A stretch of DNA of 64,000 bases from Acholoe squamosa (GCA_949317995.1 OX439046.1:34260002-34324001), one strand, 5' to 3'; numbered from the stretch's first letter, positions 10,245-39,445 are shown. The notes: generated from the sequence alone by a model not told the origin. Numbers and translations are program-made.

Positions 10245-10758
10245 TAACCCTCTCGGGAACCACCGAGCCTACACCGCCACCGGTCCAGAGAGTGGTGTCA
10301 CCGAGGATCCATCCGATCTTCATGGCATCACACCTCTGGCCCCGGCGAATGTAGCCGTCTGCCCGGACCCGTCGGCTTCCGCCCAAGCAGTAGAACCTGC
10401 CGAGGCGGAACAGTCGATGGATATAGACGGGGACGTCGATGTCGTCGATCAATCTCCAACGCCTCCCCCTGACCAGGGAGACAAGGACGACCGTGAAGGT
10501 CAGGAGAGCGACGACGACGACGGAAGCGACTCAGCAGACTCGGCCGTTCTCCACTCAGATGCTGAGGGGGACTCCCGGGATACACCCGAGACCTCTAACG
10601 AGGCTTGGAGTACGACAATGGACCGTGAGGCCCCATTGCCGGAGTCGCCGACGTTTTCGGGCCAGCTAGCCGCCAGCGCTTCACATGAGGAGGAGCGCAC
10701 TGACGGAGAGCAGGCTGAAATCGACGCCGCTACAGGGTCCATCTCGGAGGATCAGTAG
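10243..10758 (+). pseudogene. Acidic C-terminal tail of ORF3, in a shifted frame
   Basis: The ORF3 frame ends in TGA at 10242-10244, but another frame is open through that point and continues to a TAG at 10756-10758. Its product is rich in Asp, Glu, Ser and Pro, including a run of Asp near residues encoded at 10505-10525, a composition matching the rest of ORF3. The two frames overlap from about 10200 to 10244, so one indel or a programmed frameshift would join them. The first in-frame ATG is at 10417. The stop codon lies inside a hairpin (10746-10778). Confidence 0.55.
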
Positions 10759-11341
10759 TATGATACTACTGCTCCTCCTCTTTAGCTTGGATCGCTGACA
10801 TCGAACAGAGTCTCGATGTCAGCACGGAACCCCCGGGAACTCGTTCCCGGACGAGGGTGTACCCTCCACGAGTGGGGGTACCTTTCCTGTCCCCGGACCT
10901 CCCTGCGAAGCTGTGTGGATCCGACGCCACCCTGGTCTTAGGGCCCGGTGGTGCCACACATCCTCGGCCTCACGGTCGAAGGACCATCATAGTAGTACTG
11001 TACACTATCGATGGGCTTCCTACGCTGGAAGGAGCTTCTCAACGAGACAGGGAGGAAACGACACGACCCCGGTTGCCATACCCGGTCGTGCCTCCCTCGG
11101 ATCGACCAGGAGCAGGTCGTGAAGCAGTGTTTCGACACTGGTCTCCTACGTTGGATGGAGCAACGCCTTATAATTTAACTGTGATAATAATTTTTTTCTA
11201 CAGTACAGTAGAAACTATATTTCTATATATTCCTCTACTGTTTCTGTCGACTATGTCGACAGATCCAGTAGTTCATATTATTATCTAATTGTTTAGACTG
11301 ATCCGGGGTCTCTGAATTTTCAGAGACCTCGTTTCAGTCTA
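10746..11341 (+). other. Chain of hairpins between ORF3 and the polypurine tract
   Basis: This non-coding tract holds at least seven inverted repeats in a row: 10746-10778 (6 plus 8 base pairs), 10794-10823 (11 perfect pairs), 10833-10850 (8 pairs, 2-base loop), 11062-11090 (7 pairs), 11125-11140 (6 pairs around TTCG), 11235-11271 (9 inner and 6 outer pairs) and 11294-11341 (10 inner and 8 outer pairs). The last one abuts the polypurine tract. A 3' untranslated region with this density of perfect stems is unlikely by chance. Possible roles are RNA packaging, dimerisation, stability or export; none is shown by sequence alone. Confidence 0.65.
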
Positions 11342-11352
11342 GTGGGGGGTGG
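11341..11352 (+). other. Polypurine tract (plus-strand primer)
   Basis: AGTGGGGGGTGG directly precedes the TGTGGTG that begins the 3' LTR, as expected for the primer of plus-strand DNA synthesis. It is not a pure purine run (two T residues), but position and G content fit. Confidence 0.65.
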
Positions 11353-11820
11353 TGTGGTGGTCCCGCGTCGTCTTCGAGGTACCTTCGTGGTCCTCGTGGG
11401 CGACGTCGAGAGCACCTCTATTACCCGACGCCTGGGGGCGCTGGAGTCCAGCGCCACGTCACCACTTGGTCATGTGGCCCTCGACTCCAGTGTATATAAG
11501 GCCGTTGTACGGCCTTCCTCAGGGTCAGTCCAGCCCCGACTGACCATCGTGAGCGATGGTTGGCGGCTGCCCGGCTACCATATTCTAGTACTCCTCTGTG
11601 CTGCTGCACAGAGGAGGTGTATGTGGAATATCAACTGTAGACACTAGAAGGCCTAGTGTCGAACCTGATTTAGAGTTCAAACTCTGCCACCTGTAACTGT
11701 GATCGAGAACGGCTGATGCCTATGTGTTATTAGACAATAAAGTTTTAACTGGAACCTGAATAGTTGTTCTTCGTTGTTTATCGAAAGATTCAATTGAACA
11801 TCGAGGGGTAGAACACTACA
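11353..11820 (+). repeat. 3' LTR of element A (468 bp)
   Basis: It begins TGTGGTG and ends CACTACA, so the ends form an imperfect inverted repeat of the TG...CA type. It contains a TATA box (TATATAAG, 11493-11500) and a polyadenylation signal at 11736-11741, giving a U3 of about 165 bp. Five consecutive perfect hairpins follow the TATA box: 11498-11516, 11523-11545, 11543-11560, 11591-11616 and 11640-11660. The ends match those of the element B 5' LTR and the solo LTR at 62107-62553, placing all three in related families. The target duplication would be about four bases starting at 11821, but its partner is outside the window. Confidence 0.85.
11736..11741 (+). terminator. Polyadenylation signal in the 3' LTR
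   Basis: AATAAA about 240 bases downstream of the LTR TATA box and 80 bases before the LTR end, the expected place for the R-U5 border signal. Confidence 0.65.
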
Positions 11821-12251
11821 CTCCTATCACGTGTGCCAAGAAGTCAAACATCAGGGGTGAGAGTGTGAGTGGTCTAAAGTCAGTGTAGGAAACTGAATCC
11901 GCCATTTTCTTTTGGTGCTGCCACCTTGTAGAAATTAATGAACTATTGCTGCTTTATTTTCTAATAAAATAATACCTCTTTGTGAAATACATTCACGATT
12001 TTTATATGAGCTAAAGATAAATCACAGAAATTAAAATGGTAAGTCTCATAATTTTATTATGTCTACATAACAAAAACAACCTGTGAATGTGTTGCAAGTG
12101 TTGCCCCTTCTGAGGCCCCACCATATATATCAATTCAGCCAGCTGATTGGCCTCTATCAAGTGGGGTTTCCCCATGACCTTTAAGAGCCCCTGATAGACC
12201 CTGATAATGATTTTCTTCAATTGCCAAGTATATGTTATTATATAGACCTAA

Positions 12252-12476
12252 GGGAGTGACCATTTTTTAACAACAGGGGGGGCTGGTGGGTTTGAGGGGG
12301 GGGGTCAGAATATTTTCAACACCTTGACCGGGGGGTCAGAATTTTTTCAACACCTCTGATGGGGGGGTCAAAAGAAAAAATGTTATCCCCTCGAGAGGGG
12401 GGGATCGAAAAATTTTTCGCATGTCTGCACGCAAACCCACCAGCCCCCCCCCTGTTGTTAAAAAATGATCACTCCC
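12252..12476. mobile_element. MITE with TWA target duplication, copy 1
   Basis: Inverted ends begin GGGAGTGACC and end with its near-complement, extending into AACAAC and a G run for about 45 bases. It is flanked by TAA on both sides (12249-12251 and 12477-12479). The three-base TWA duplication is typical of PIF/Harbinger elements. The interior has repeated G runs followed by TCA and A/T stretches. Related copies are at 51095 and 59724. Confidence 0.8.
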
Positions 12477-12688
12477 TAAGTACATGTGTAAGTGACTGAC
12501 AGAGCCGGTCTATTGGGGGTAAGGACAGGCAATATGCCACTCAACTCTTTACAATACCACCCCACTAATATACATAATAGGGTAGATTCCCCTTAAGTCG
12601 GCCACATACCTGGAGTCAGCCACCTTAAACATTGCTTTATTAACTTACCACATGCCTCATGTTTATGTACCATATCCTGCCTCACATT

Positions 12689-12815
12689 TCCTATCCACGC
12701 CCCCATACCTATCATGTATCATATGGTATTTCATCCCCCCCAGGCTCACATGCCCTGTCCATGCCCCAGTATTATGTACCATACCCTGTCCACGCCCCCA
12801 GTATCATGTACCCTG
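12689..12815. repeat. Imperfect tandem repeat, unit about 31 bp
   Basis: Two adjacent units (12753-12783 and 12784-12815) share CCCTGTCCAYGCCCC followed by GTATYATGTACC. A more diverged unit lies upstream near 12689-12720. Confidence 0.5.
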
Positions 12816-14078
12816 CCTGATACAATTTTACTTTCTTTCATTTTTTAGGCTGTAGAATGTTTACTAATAGTCTGGTTTGAAAACTGTAAAACCTGGCATG
12901 TAGCTGAGAATTAATTGATTTTAAAACTCCCCTTGGCCCCTCAAAAGTGGGGGGGGCATTCGCCGCATTCGCCCCCCCCCCTTGAATCGGCGCCTGAGTC
13001 CATAAAAAATACTCAAGTTAGACATGGACAGGAGTGGCCAACACCCGGTGAATCTACCCTACCATCAAGAGTACAGCTCTGGGCTGTCGAGGCGTTCGGG
13101 GTACTGTTTTCTTACATTTTGCAGTGGATTGTAGGTGGGGGTGCCCTTGAACGCTAACTACACTACCTCAGCTGGTTCCCTCCACCCCCTTCCACCCCAG
13201 CCAGGTCTGGCTAGGTACCAGTCCCTCACTATGCTTGGGAGTGTAGTAAGTTGACTTGGGGATCAACATTGACCCACATGGGGAGGACTAATAGGGGATG
13301 GCCTGACAAACCAGTATTGATCCCTTGGTCGATCCACGAATGCCTCGTGTGTGTTAACAGGGAAAGTGGGAGCACACAGACCATTAAAACAGCAGGTTTC
13401 AGAAACAACCATTTCTGTGCCCCCACCCTTATGACATGCACAGGGATTCCCTCTACTCTCAGTATAAACATTGGCACATGGAAATGTGTATCAAAGTGAT
13501 AACTGTCCATCAAAGCAATGGTAACTTCATTTGTAGCTGTAATATGTTTCATATATATATCTGAGAACACATTGTAGAGATCACATTGTAGAGATCCAGC
13601 CATTACAGGGGAGTGGAGGGGGTTGGACTAGCAGACCCTGATGTATATACCCACATAACATCACAACAGTAGTACACATCTGTTGGAGATTGCTCACGCC
13701 TGTGACTCCTATCATGCTAAAAGTTTGGTAATATCCAAAAAGTGGGCCAAAGTATCCCCTTTTTATGGTAATTCATGGATGACCCCTTCAGTCTCAATCA
13801 TCAATGACAATGAATTTATTCTCAGAAACTCACCAAGAATCATTAGAATGGCAAGAGATACATGAGAGACATATGATCATTTATAAAACAGCTGGCAGTT
13901 CTCTGCTGCATGATAGAAGTGACATTGAGTGCATTATAGCAGTGTAGTGCACACCTGAACAAGGTCACCATAGGCATAGCTGTAAACAAGTCAAGGGCGA
14001 TTAATTGGTCTAGACATACTGGTACCTTTATTGGGTACCGGGTAATTAAGTGATGGGAATGAAATGTACAATATTTTA

Positions 14079-14158
14079 TTAAAGGCGCTCTGAATCAAGG
14101 AACTACGTCCGCCGACGTTAGCACTGTGGCGGACGTAGCCGATTCAGAGCTCCTTTAA
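14079..14158. other. 80-base near-perfect hairpin
   Basis: Outer arms 14079-14096 and 14141-14158 pair over 18 positions with one mismatch. Inner arms 14103-14113 and 14128-14138 pair perfectly over 11. The loop is 14 bases. It could be a tiny foldback element or a small-RNA precursor; no transposon ends or repeat copies are seen in the window. Confidence 0.6.
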
Positions 14159-15200
14159 GACAATAGACAACTCCTTCTTCACATCTTGACTGTCTGTTGT
14201 CCTGTCCTATAGTATAATGCACTCAGATGCATTCATGTAGGTATGTGAATGAAAGGGCTGCTATGAGCGCGGACCATGTCCTAGAAATCTGTGACAGGTT
14301 TGGGAGGTGTGTGCAGGTCTCAGTGATTAGCTTTAAAATTATAGAAATAGTTGATGAATAAGGTTCCTGATATTTTATCTGCCAAGAAGACAAGATTTCC
14401 TTTGATTTAGTGTTTCAATTTTGTATGAACTCTAATTAGTTAATTAATTACCACCTTAATTAGGTCAATGTTTTAGTAATATCTCATTCATTATATGATA
14501 GAACTTAGGAAGTCGAACAAAAACATATAGAACAGCAAGTACATAGTCTTAACCTCATCTCTACCAAATATGAAGGAATTCTATCGACGAGCACATAGGT
14601 TTCTAGGATCAGCCAACTTAAATTTCAGCTAATTTTGATGGTTTTTCTCAACTTTTTATATTCATAAATTCATATCTCTGACCCTAGTGGTCATATCAGC
14701 TTCATTTAAACTGCATTGTATCCGTAAAGTCATTGGCTTTCAGGAAATATATGGTTTGCTATGATATATCTCTTTTAAAATTATGGCAATAATGTAGCTA
14801 AAGGTAACAGACAATTCCTCTTTGTAGAGTTTAATTTCATGACGAAAATTTGGCCAACCTTGTCTCACAAAAACCTCAATAACTCACCCAAAAATGACCT
14901 TAAAATTACAATTCAAAAAGCATGTTGCTTCTCACATATGTGCGGAAAAGACTGTGCCAAAAACCAAGAGCTCTCATGACATGTGTTTAAAATTTTTAGT
15001 CACATACCTAATTCATGCATTATAGGACAACAGACAGTCTTGATGTGAAGAAGATCGTTGTCTATTCTCTAAATATCATATGTAGTGATGATAGATGTAG
15101 ATCTATTGGCTAATGATAAGCCTTATCTAGTCTATTCTAGATCTAAATGATCTAATATCCGATCTAGACTTGGGGCCCTTGATGGGGGGTCCCCATGTCC

Positions 15201-15333
15201 CATGTCGATTTTAAGAAATGGCAATGTCCCCATGTCGATTTTAAGAAATGGCCATGTCCCTGTGTCGATTTTAAGGAATGGCCATGTCCCTGTCACTAAG
15301 CCAAAAAATGCTCATGTCGCCATGTCGATTTTA
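15201..15333. repeat. Tandem repeat, 30-bp unit, about 4.4 copies
   Basis: Units start at 15201, 15231, 15261, 15291 and 15321. The consensus begins CATGTCGATTTTAAGAAATG and ends GGCCATGTCCC. The fourth unit is diverged. It ends about 660 bp before the start codon of gene 1. Confidence 0.85.
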
Positions 15334-15989
15334 GGGGGTCTAGAGCCATAGACTTATCTCAGATGTGTGACATGACAGAAATCAGAATACAGTCATACAC
15401 GTCTTTATTTATATTAGTCATTGAATATTACCCACCTGCCAAACTGTCCTCAAGAACACTTAAAATCAATAATATTGTAAAAACAGCATGCCTGGTTATA
15501 TCCATATCTCCTTGAAAATGCACAGACAGAAACGTGCTGTTCGGGCGCTGTTCTGACGTATTGTTTCTCTGGGGTTTCTACTCAAGGGAAAAGAAGTACA
15601 TTCAGGTAGGACGCACAGGAGTTCAGTATGAGCACGTGAGGCCGCGTTTGATAACATACTGGGGTCCTCTACAGTGTTGTATAATGATAACAATCCTTTT
15701 TGTTTGCTGTAATCATACCACTTTTTAAATTAATTCATTTTGTGGTACTTTTTGCTTAAACCTTCTTTTTTCTTATCATGTATATCTAACTAAGATTAAC
15801 TCATTTCTAAACTTTCAATTTTAGAACTAAGTTGGATAGTCGAACAAGTATCATAGCTGTCATATGAGTGCGTCATGTGACCATAGTAGAAGGCCGTACA
15901 AATATATCCGCCGCGCGTGAACGACAGCCGTGTTGACATCGAGAGGTAGAGAGTGTGTAACCCAAAGCCAACGTCTCCTAACAATCACC

Positions 15990-33619
<17,630 letters not shown>

Positions 33620-35156
33620 ATCATATTTTCCACTAAAGGGATGTACACATGTAAAGTCTCTCCCTAGTAAGCAGACAAAGTATTGATTTGTATATTTTAG
33701 CATATTCCAAATCTATGAATGATCATGTAAAGTTACGTGAAGTCTCAGAATAATAATAATCAGCTAAAGATATTCATGGTTGCAGATCATGTCTTACAGA
33801 GACTTGAATATATCAACCGTATCATATAAGGATGTGTTGAGAATAGTTAATTAACTCGAAAAGCGAGTTAAAAGAGCCGGATAAAAAAAAAACAAGGTTT
33901 TCAGTGCCTCAGAAAAGGTGGGGAAAAAAGGGAGGGGCAGGATTTCAAATTTGCAAATGCACTGTTTAAATGATGCAATAAACTTCACAATTTGTACATG
34001 GAATTGGAGCTTAGAATGTCTATTTTATGATATGGAAAGAGTGAAGTTGTTTTCTTTTTTACTTTCTTAAATATCCTGTCATGAGTGCATACAAGTCATC
34101 CATAGTTTGTGTCCAGTCCATTTAAGATGCTTTTGAGACCCAGTGCTGAGCCTATGGGATGTTGATCCATGGATCAACATCCCCGCCTTTTTACAATGAG
34201 GTGGTACAAATGGCTATTGGGGGTGCAGATATATGTGAATGAGGTTCAAAGGGAGGCTGGTGGTGCTAATAGTTACAGTGTAATCAAAGTGTGTCTTTCT
34301 ATATTTTTACAGTCCACTTTTTATATACAGTTTTGTCTCCTGTTGTTACCTGTATATCCTGGCTGTGATTGTGTCATTGAATTATATATGAATATCCCTC
34401 TTGTGTAGCCTTTGGGACTTGGGGGTTCCGAATCGTTAACGCTGGTGTGATTATAGATCTGTCAGGGTCAAAATTGTGATGCGTCAATATCTAATGAGGC
34501 ATTCTTTTATCATTAATATAGGGTGTTCTCAGTAAAATTTTGAAAAGTGATTACTAGCCATCATAAAAAAAACGACACCAGACCTCATTATTTGGCATGT
34601 GTATTCACAACTTAACTTGGAAATATACCCCAGACCCCCTTACTTTCATCGTCAACAGCTGGTCAAGTAGCGCACTTGCATTCAAAATTCTGTTCAGGTT
34701 GTATGTCCGGTTGTATCATGCTTTAGAAATGTTCCAAATTGATGACATTTTTGGGCATACTTTCGAAGGAAGAGTCAGTACTTTTTTGATCCACGCATTT
34801 ACTGTACTGGATAATAATTCTGTACTTCAGTGATTCCCACCTAACTTTCCAAAAGAAATAAAGAATCCACGATCTCATGAATAAAAAAAAATGTGTGCCT
34901 GTCGTTATTTTTTTATCATGTTCTACCTAATCTTCCCCTAACAAGCGTGCCCCCCTCCCCCTTTTCTGTGAGCTTTTTCTCAAACTGGAAAAGGACCTTT
35001 TTTATGTCTGATTGCTATGCCGACATAGTAATCACAATAGAGGGAGGTCTCGTCGATCAGCCTGCCCATAATGCATCGGTTCACCATGCAATCCCGCAGC
35101 AGTAACACCCACATCCAAGCGAATTTTTTCAAATTTCTACAAGATCTACAAAACTT
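33620..35156. other. Region downstream of gene 1
   Basis: AT-rich with no credible gene. An AATAAA at 33977-33982 is the first plausible polyadenylation signal for gene 1, about 360 bases after the stop. A short dispersed repeat around 33855-33915 resembles one at about 20285-20350. Nothing else was recognised. Confidence 0.5.
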
Positions 35157-37892
35157 TTAAGACCCCTGGTATAGGTCCCAAACACACTTTGCTATTCTGT
35201 TATTATGAGTCCAAAACCACTGAGTGCTCTCGAGCTGGTCCGAGCTAGTCGCCATCACAAGCAGGTCAACATGTGTGTCGTCCAACAATGGTAGCATGGC
35301 TGACCACAATACTGACCAGGGGGAAACCTTGGGTGTGGCTAGTCCACAAACAGTGCAATTGTCCTCTGACCAACTCAGAAGATGAGTCTGTTGAAGGGGG
35401 TTTTCCAAACACAGGTAAAAAATGTGGATAAAGTGGTTGGAAAGCACAAGAAGCATTACCTCAATGAGGATGAAAGCGACCAAGATGGCGACCAAACTAT
35501 TGGTCAGGGCACTGACCACAACACCGACCAAAATGGCTGAGTTGACCCAGATTCCGGGGATGACCTGGACGTCTACTATAAATACCTTGATGGCCAACTA
35601 GAGGCAGGGGACCCCATAAGCGAAGATCTACCAGAGAAAGTGGTCAGTATCTTCAAGAAGGCATCTGGGCCCTCATTTTACTTGACTGTCATCAAGGCAA
35701 AGAGGGAACAGTTCCCAAGACCGGCAAACACGCCAGAGTTAAGAGTGCCACAGCCAAACCACTCCCTGAAATGCGCAGTGTCTGTCAACGCTCGCCCGCT
35801 GGACAAGCCCATGGCTGAAGTTCAGACCAACATGTCTGCAGCCATGATATCCATGGCCAGACAGGCCAATGCCATGGAGGAATTCAAGACATGGGCTAAG
35901 CAGGATTTCAACCCTGCCATAAGGGAGATGGCTGATGACTTCACCAAAATGGTCAAATCTACCATGGATGCCAATATTGACATGACCAGAACCATGTCCA
36001 ACTCTAAAGTCCTAGAGAAGGTAGCAAACCTGCTCTCGGATGAAAATCTACCAACTCCACAGTGGTTAGGGGGAGATGACATCATCTCTGCCATGGACAA
36101 ACATCAAAAGGAAGACAAACATGTCAACAAACTCAAGAAGCACCAACCCAACTGGAGAGATAGGTACTCCCATGCAGGAGGGCATGTGTCCAATCATAAG
36201 AAGGACAAGAAACACAAGGGTTACAAACCTAAAAACAACCCACACAAGAAGAAATCCAGCAGTTCGAAGGGGGGCTTCTCACTAATTCAGATGAGTGTTA
36301 ACAATGCAATGCATGAACACATATTACCCCCTAGTGTGCCGAAACCTCCTGTACCGGTAGCTAATAAAGACATAGGTTTTGGTACATTTGTACCGGGTGG
36401 CACTAAGGCACATGTCAATCAATGGGTAAAATTAACCCATGACCCCTTAATCATAGAATCTGTTCAAGGGGTGAACGTAGACTTGTTTGAACCTCCTATA
36501 CAAGATACTGCACCTAGACCCTATCTAGTGTCAGAGGAAACTAAGGAAATTACTGACAGGGTGGTAAAAGAATACCTGGGCAAAGACATCATAGGAAAAT
36601 ACCAACCTGTTCAAGGCCAGTTTATCTCAAATATTTTCTTGACACCTAAACCAAATGGCAAACACAGACTAATTTAAGATTTTCCAGAACTGAATGCTTC
36701 AGTAGTATGCAGACATTTCAAAATGGAAAGTCTGCAAACAGCCATAGACATGGTGCAAAAAAATGCTTCCTCGGGTCTTAAGATTTGTCAGACGCATATT
36801 ATGGTATACCCGTAGCAAACTCTGACAAAAAGTCGCTAAGATTCAAATGGAGGGGGGGGGTTATACCAGTATACATGCCTACCTAATGGACTAGCACATG
36901 CACCTAGAATTTTGGCGAAAGTTCTAAAGCTTGCATTTGCAGAACTGCAAAAAGAAGTTCATTCTTGTTTAGGCTATATCAAGGATATATTCATCATTGG
37001 GGAAATGGCACAACAATGTGGTGAAACCATAGCTAAGCTACAAAGGCTGCTTGTAAATCTAGGGTTAAAAATTCACCCAGACAAAAGTGTAGTTACACCA
37101 ACCACACGCCTCAACCTTTCGGGATATCTCATAGACACCACCACTATGACAGTCATACCCACTAGGGAAAAAGTCACAAAGTTCAAACAACTAGCAGCAG
37201 AACTCTTGAAAACATGCAGAAAGTTGTAATCAGAGAAGTAGCAAGCCTAGTGGGCCTTATGGTAGACTATACAAAAGGCATAGATTATGGGAAAGCCCAT
37301 TACTGGCATCTTGAACTAGACAAGACTGAAGCCCTCACTAGAAACAGGCAATTTTGAGGCAAAGATGGAAATCTATGAGGGCAAGAAGACATCTTCTGGT
37401 GGCTAGATAGACTAGACACAGGCTGTAGACAAAGCGGACTACAGAAACCTGTAACCACAAACTTAACTGACTCCTCAGACAATGGCTGAGGGGCAGTGTG
37501 TGGGAAAGATAGGACAAGGGGCCTATGGTCTCTAAAAGAAAGAAAACCATACTAACATGAAAGAATGTATGGCAGTACTGCTAGGCCTACAGATATATGC
37601 CAAAAACTATTGTAGCAAAACAATCAGGTGTCTATCAGACAATACCACGGCAGTGGCATATGTGAATCACAAAAGGGGATCCAAAAAGCAGCCTTGTGAT
37701 TATAGCAAAGACCATAATTATGGGAATTATGTGAAAACAGAGACCTGTGGTTAAAGGCAGCTCATATTCCAGGCAAGGAAAATGAGGAAGCAGATAGAGA
37801 ATCTAGAACAGCAGGGCACACAGAGTGGGAACTACCTGACTCAGCCTTTAAACAGATTGAAAAGAAATGGGGACATCATAGCAAAGACCTAA
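35157..37892 (+). pseudogene. Degenerate DIRS-like retroelement (gag, RT, RNase H remnants)
   Basis: A Gag-like ORF (35640-36677, open frame also upstream) has a Lys/His-rich segment and runs into the start of RT (SNIFLTPKPNGKHRLI). RT then continues in broken frames: HFKMESLQTAIDMV, VANSDKKSLRFKW and, near 36975, GYIKDIFIIG, where the second motif residue is Lys instead of the catalytic Asp. RNase H remnants include CLSDNTTAVAYVNHK (about 37630) and AAHIPGKENEEADRESR (about 37757). These blocks are typical of tyrosine-recombinase retroelements of the DIRS order. No recombinase was found: the match stops where repeat R begins (37893), so the 3' part is missing. Confidence 0.8.
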
Positions 37893-38685
37893 TTGGCCTA
37901 TTCCGTGTCAGTTCAACCAACCTTCCCGGATGACCATCTCAGATTTTCTTCTAACTCATATATATGATTGGTCCATGTATCTAAAGTACTCTCCCCAAAT
38001 ATTTCCTCAAAATTCCATATAGTCCCCGAGTTTTGGCATATATAGTGGGAGGAGGGTCAGCCCTCGAGAGCAAACTCTTATTTCTGGGCCATTTTCAGAA
38101 GCATGTCATAAAACCGCTCTTGTTACAGGTCCAAGTTTAATTAGACATGTACTACTACTTGTAGAGACCAGCAAACAAGCATAGAAACATACCCCTTGTG
38201 CTGTGTGTTGATGCACTGAGGCTCGGAAAACAGGAAAAAATCAATGGACTCTCAAGAATTTCAAATAATCAAAAATCTGTCAAAATTAGAATTTTAGCTC
38301 CAGCAACTTTATCTTTGGGAAACATATTAAGTTAGATATGGGCCTTGTATTCATATGATAATTTTACCTCAAAACACCATACAGGTGGCGCTGCTGGTGG
38401 CCAAAGTCAGCCAATTTAGTGAAATTACCTATATTCAGCAGCCATTAAAGTCATGTGACCTCAAAGTTATTGACCCGCAAAATATCTTCAGCTTTAATTT
38501 GAATGTAGTCGCTAAGGTGTTCCGTATTTCGTTATGGGTGAAAAAAATTCCTCAAAGTACAATATTTGACCTATCATTTTAAGCTTTTTCCTACCATTTT
38601 CTATATAAACAACCCAGTTTTGAGTGTTGTAGGTAAGACCAATTGATAGCAGTGTCATATCTATTCATATTGTATATAATTGAAT
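37893..38685. repeat. Dispersed repeat R, copy 3
   Basis: It starts TTGGCCTATTCCGTGTCAGT and is co-linear with the copy at 31821, with about 100 extra internal bases. It abuts the DIRS-like remnant on the left. It is cut on the right by the 753-bp element, before its inverted end appears. Confidence 0.8.
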
Positions 38686-39438
38686 TATAGGAAAAGCAAT
38701 GTAAATTGCTAAAAACTCCAAAATCATTAGTTCTTCAAGGGTTGGGAAAGGCCCCCTATCTTAACTCTTTCATATCCTCCTACTTCTTCTAATCTAGCTT
38801 ATATATTTCAGATCTGTTTTCTAGAGAAGAGAAAGTCAATGAAGGTTTGAGTCCAAATCTTTATAAATAAGGGCATTTAATTCTAATTAAGTAATTTACT
38901 AAACTACTTCAGTATGAATAAGTAAAAATAGAAAAACCTGACCAGGCAGCCTACATTCCCAACCAGGAGCTAATGTAAAGAAGAATCGATGAGAAAAATC
39001 ATTTAGGATATTGAGATGTAACTTTTTGATGAAAAAAAGAAATCCATCAGAAAGTGTCCAAAAAGGGAAACAGGTGCAAAATATCCCAGTGGCAGATCTA
39101 AATCAACTCATTAGAATAAAAGTGCATGACTAGTTTTGAAGGAATACCAGATGCTTAGATTATAAATAGTCTTGAATAAGGCCTAAAATGTTATGTACAG
39201 GTATCCCAATTGACCCTACATTATTAATCAATTTATTTATTTTTGTTGTAAAATTGCCTTAAAATAAGAGAATTTTGGCAGAAAATGTCTCCATCTAAGC
39301 ATATAATGTATCAAATTAAATCTCTTGTTCTCAGGAAGGCAGCTACCTTTGAATAACCAACCTTTCCAGTTTTAACGAGGTCGTGATTTTTTAAAGAAAA
39401 TTTTGGAGTTTTTAGCAATTTACATTGCTTATCCTATA
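38686..39438. mobile_element. 753-bp element with 39-bp terminal inverted repeats
   Basis: Left end 38686-38724 and right end 39400-39438 are complementary over 39 positions with one mismatch (TATAGGAWAAGCAATG...). The terminal TATA on both sides is compatible with a TA target duplication. No transposase ORF is present, so it is non-autonomous. It truncates repeat R on the left and ends 7 bases before element B. Confidence 0.85.
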
Positions 39439-39445
39439 TAAAGTA

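Larger units (their letters stand above)
1..11820 (+). mobile_element. Ty3/gypsy-type LTR retrotransposon, element A (5' end outside window)
   Basis: The order gag, protease, reverse transcriptase, RNase H, integrase is that of Ty3/gypsy elements. It is followed by an extra long ORF (7785-10758), a hairpin-rich tract, a polypurine tract (11341-11352) and a 3' LTR (11353-11820). At least 11.8 kb is present, more than twice the usual 5-6 kb, mostly because of ORF3 and its flanking non-coding tracts. The 5' LTR and the start of gag are beyond the window edge, so LTR divergence and target-site duplication cannot be checked. Damage seen: a frameshift in gag, a stop in RNase H, a 293-bp tandem duplication and a frameshift in ORF3. 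Its pol is clearly related to, but distinct from, that of element B at 39446-49105. Confidence 0.93.
11821..15989. other. Spacer between element A and gene 1
   Basis: AT-rich sequence with no credible gene. It holds one MITE (12252-12476), an imperfect tandem repeat (about 12689-12815), a G/C-run palindrome (about 12948-12982), a long hairpin (14079-14158) and a 30-bp tandem repeat (15201-15333). The last 100 bases are presumably promoter and 5' untranslated region of gene 1; an AT-rich AAATATAT at about 15900 is the only TATA-like candidate. Confidence 0.6.

Noticed and set aside
15201-15333. CRISPR-like array
   Set aside because: There are no spacers between units and the genome is eukaryotic; it is a simple tandem repeat.
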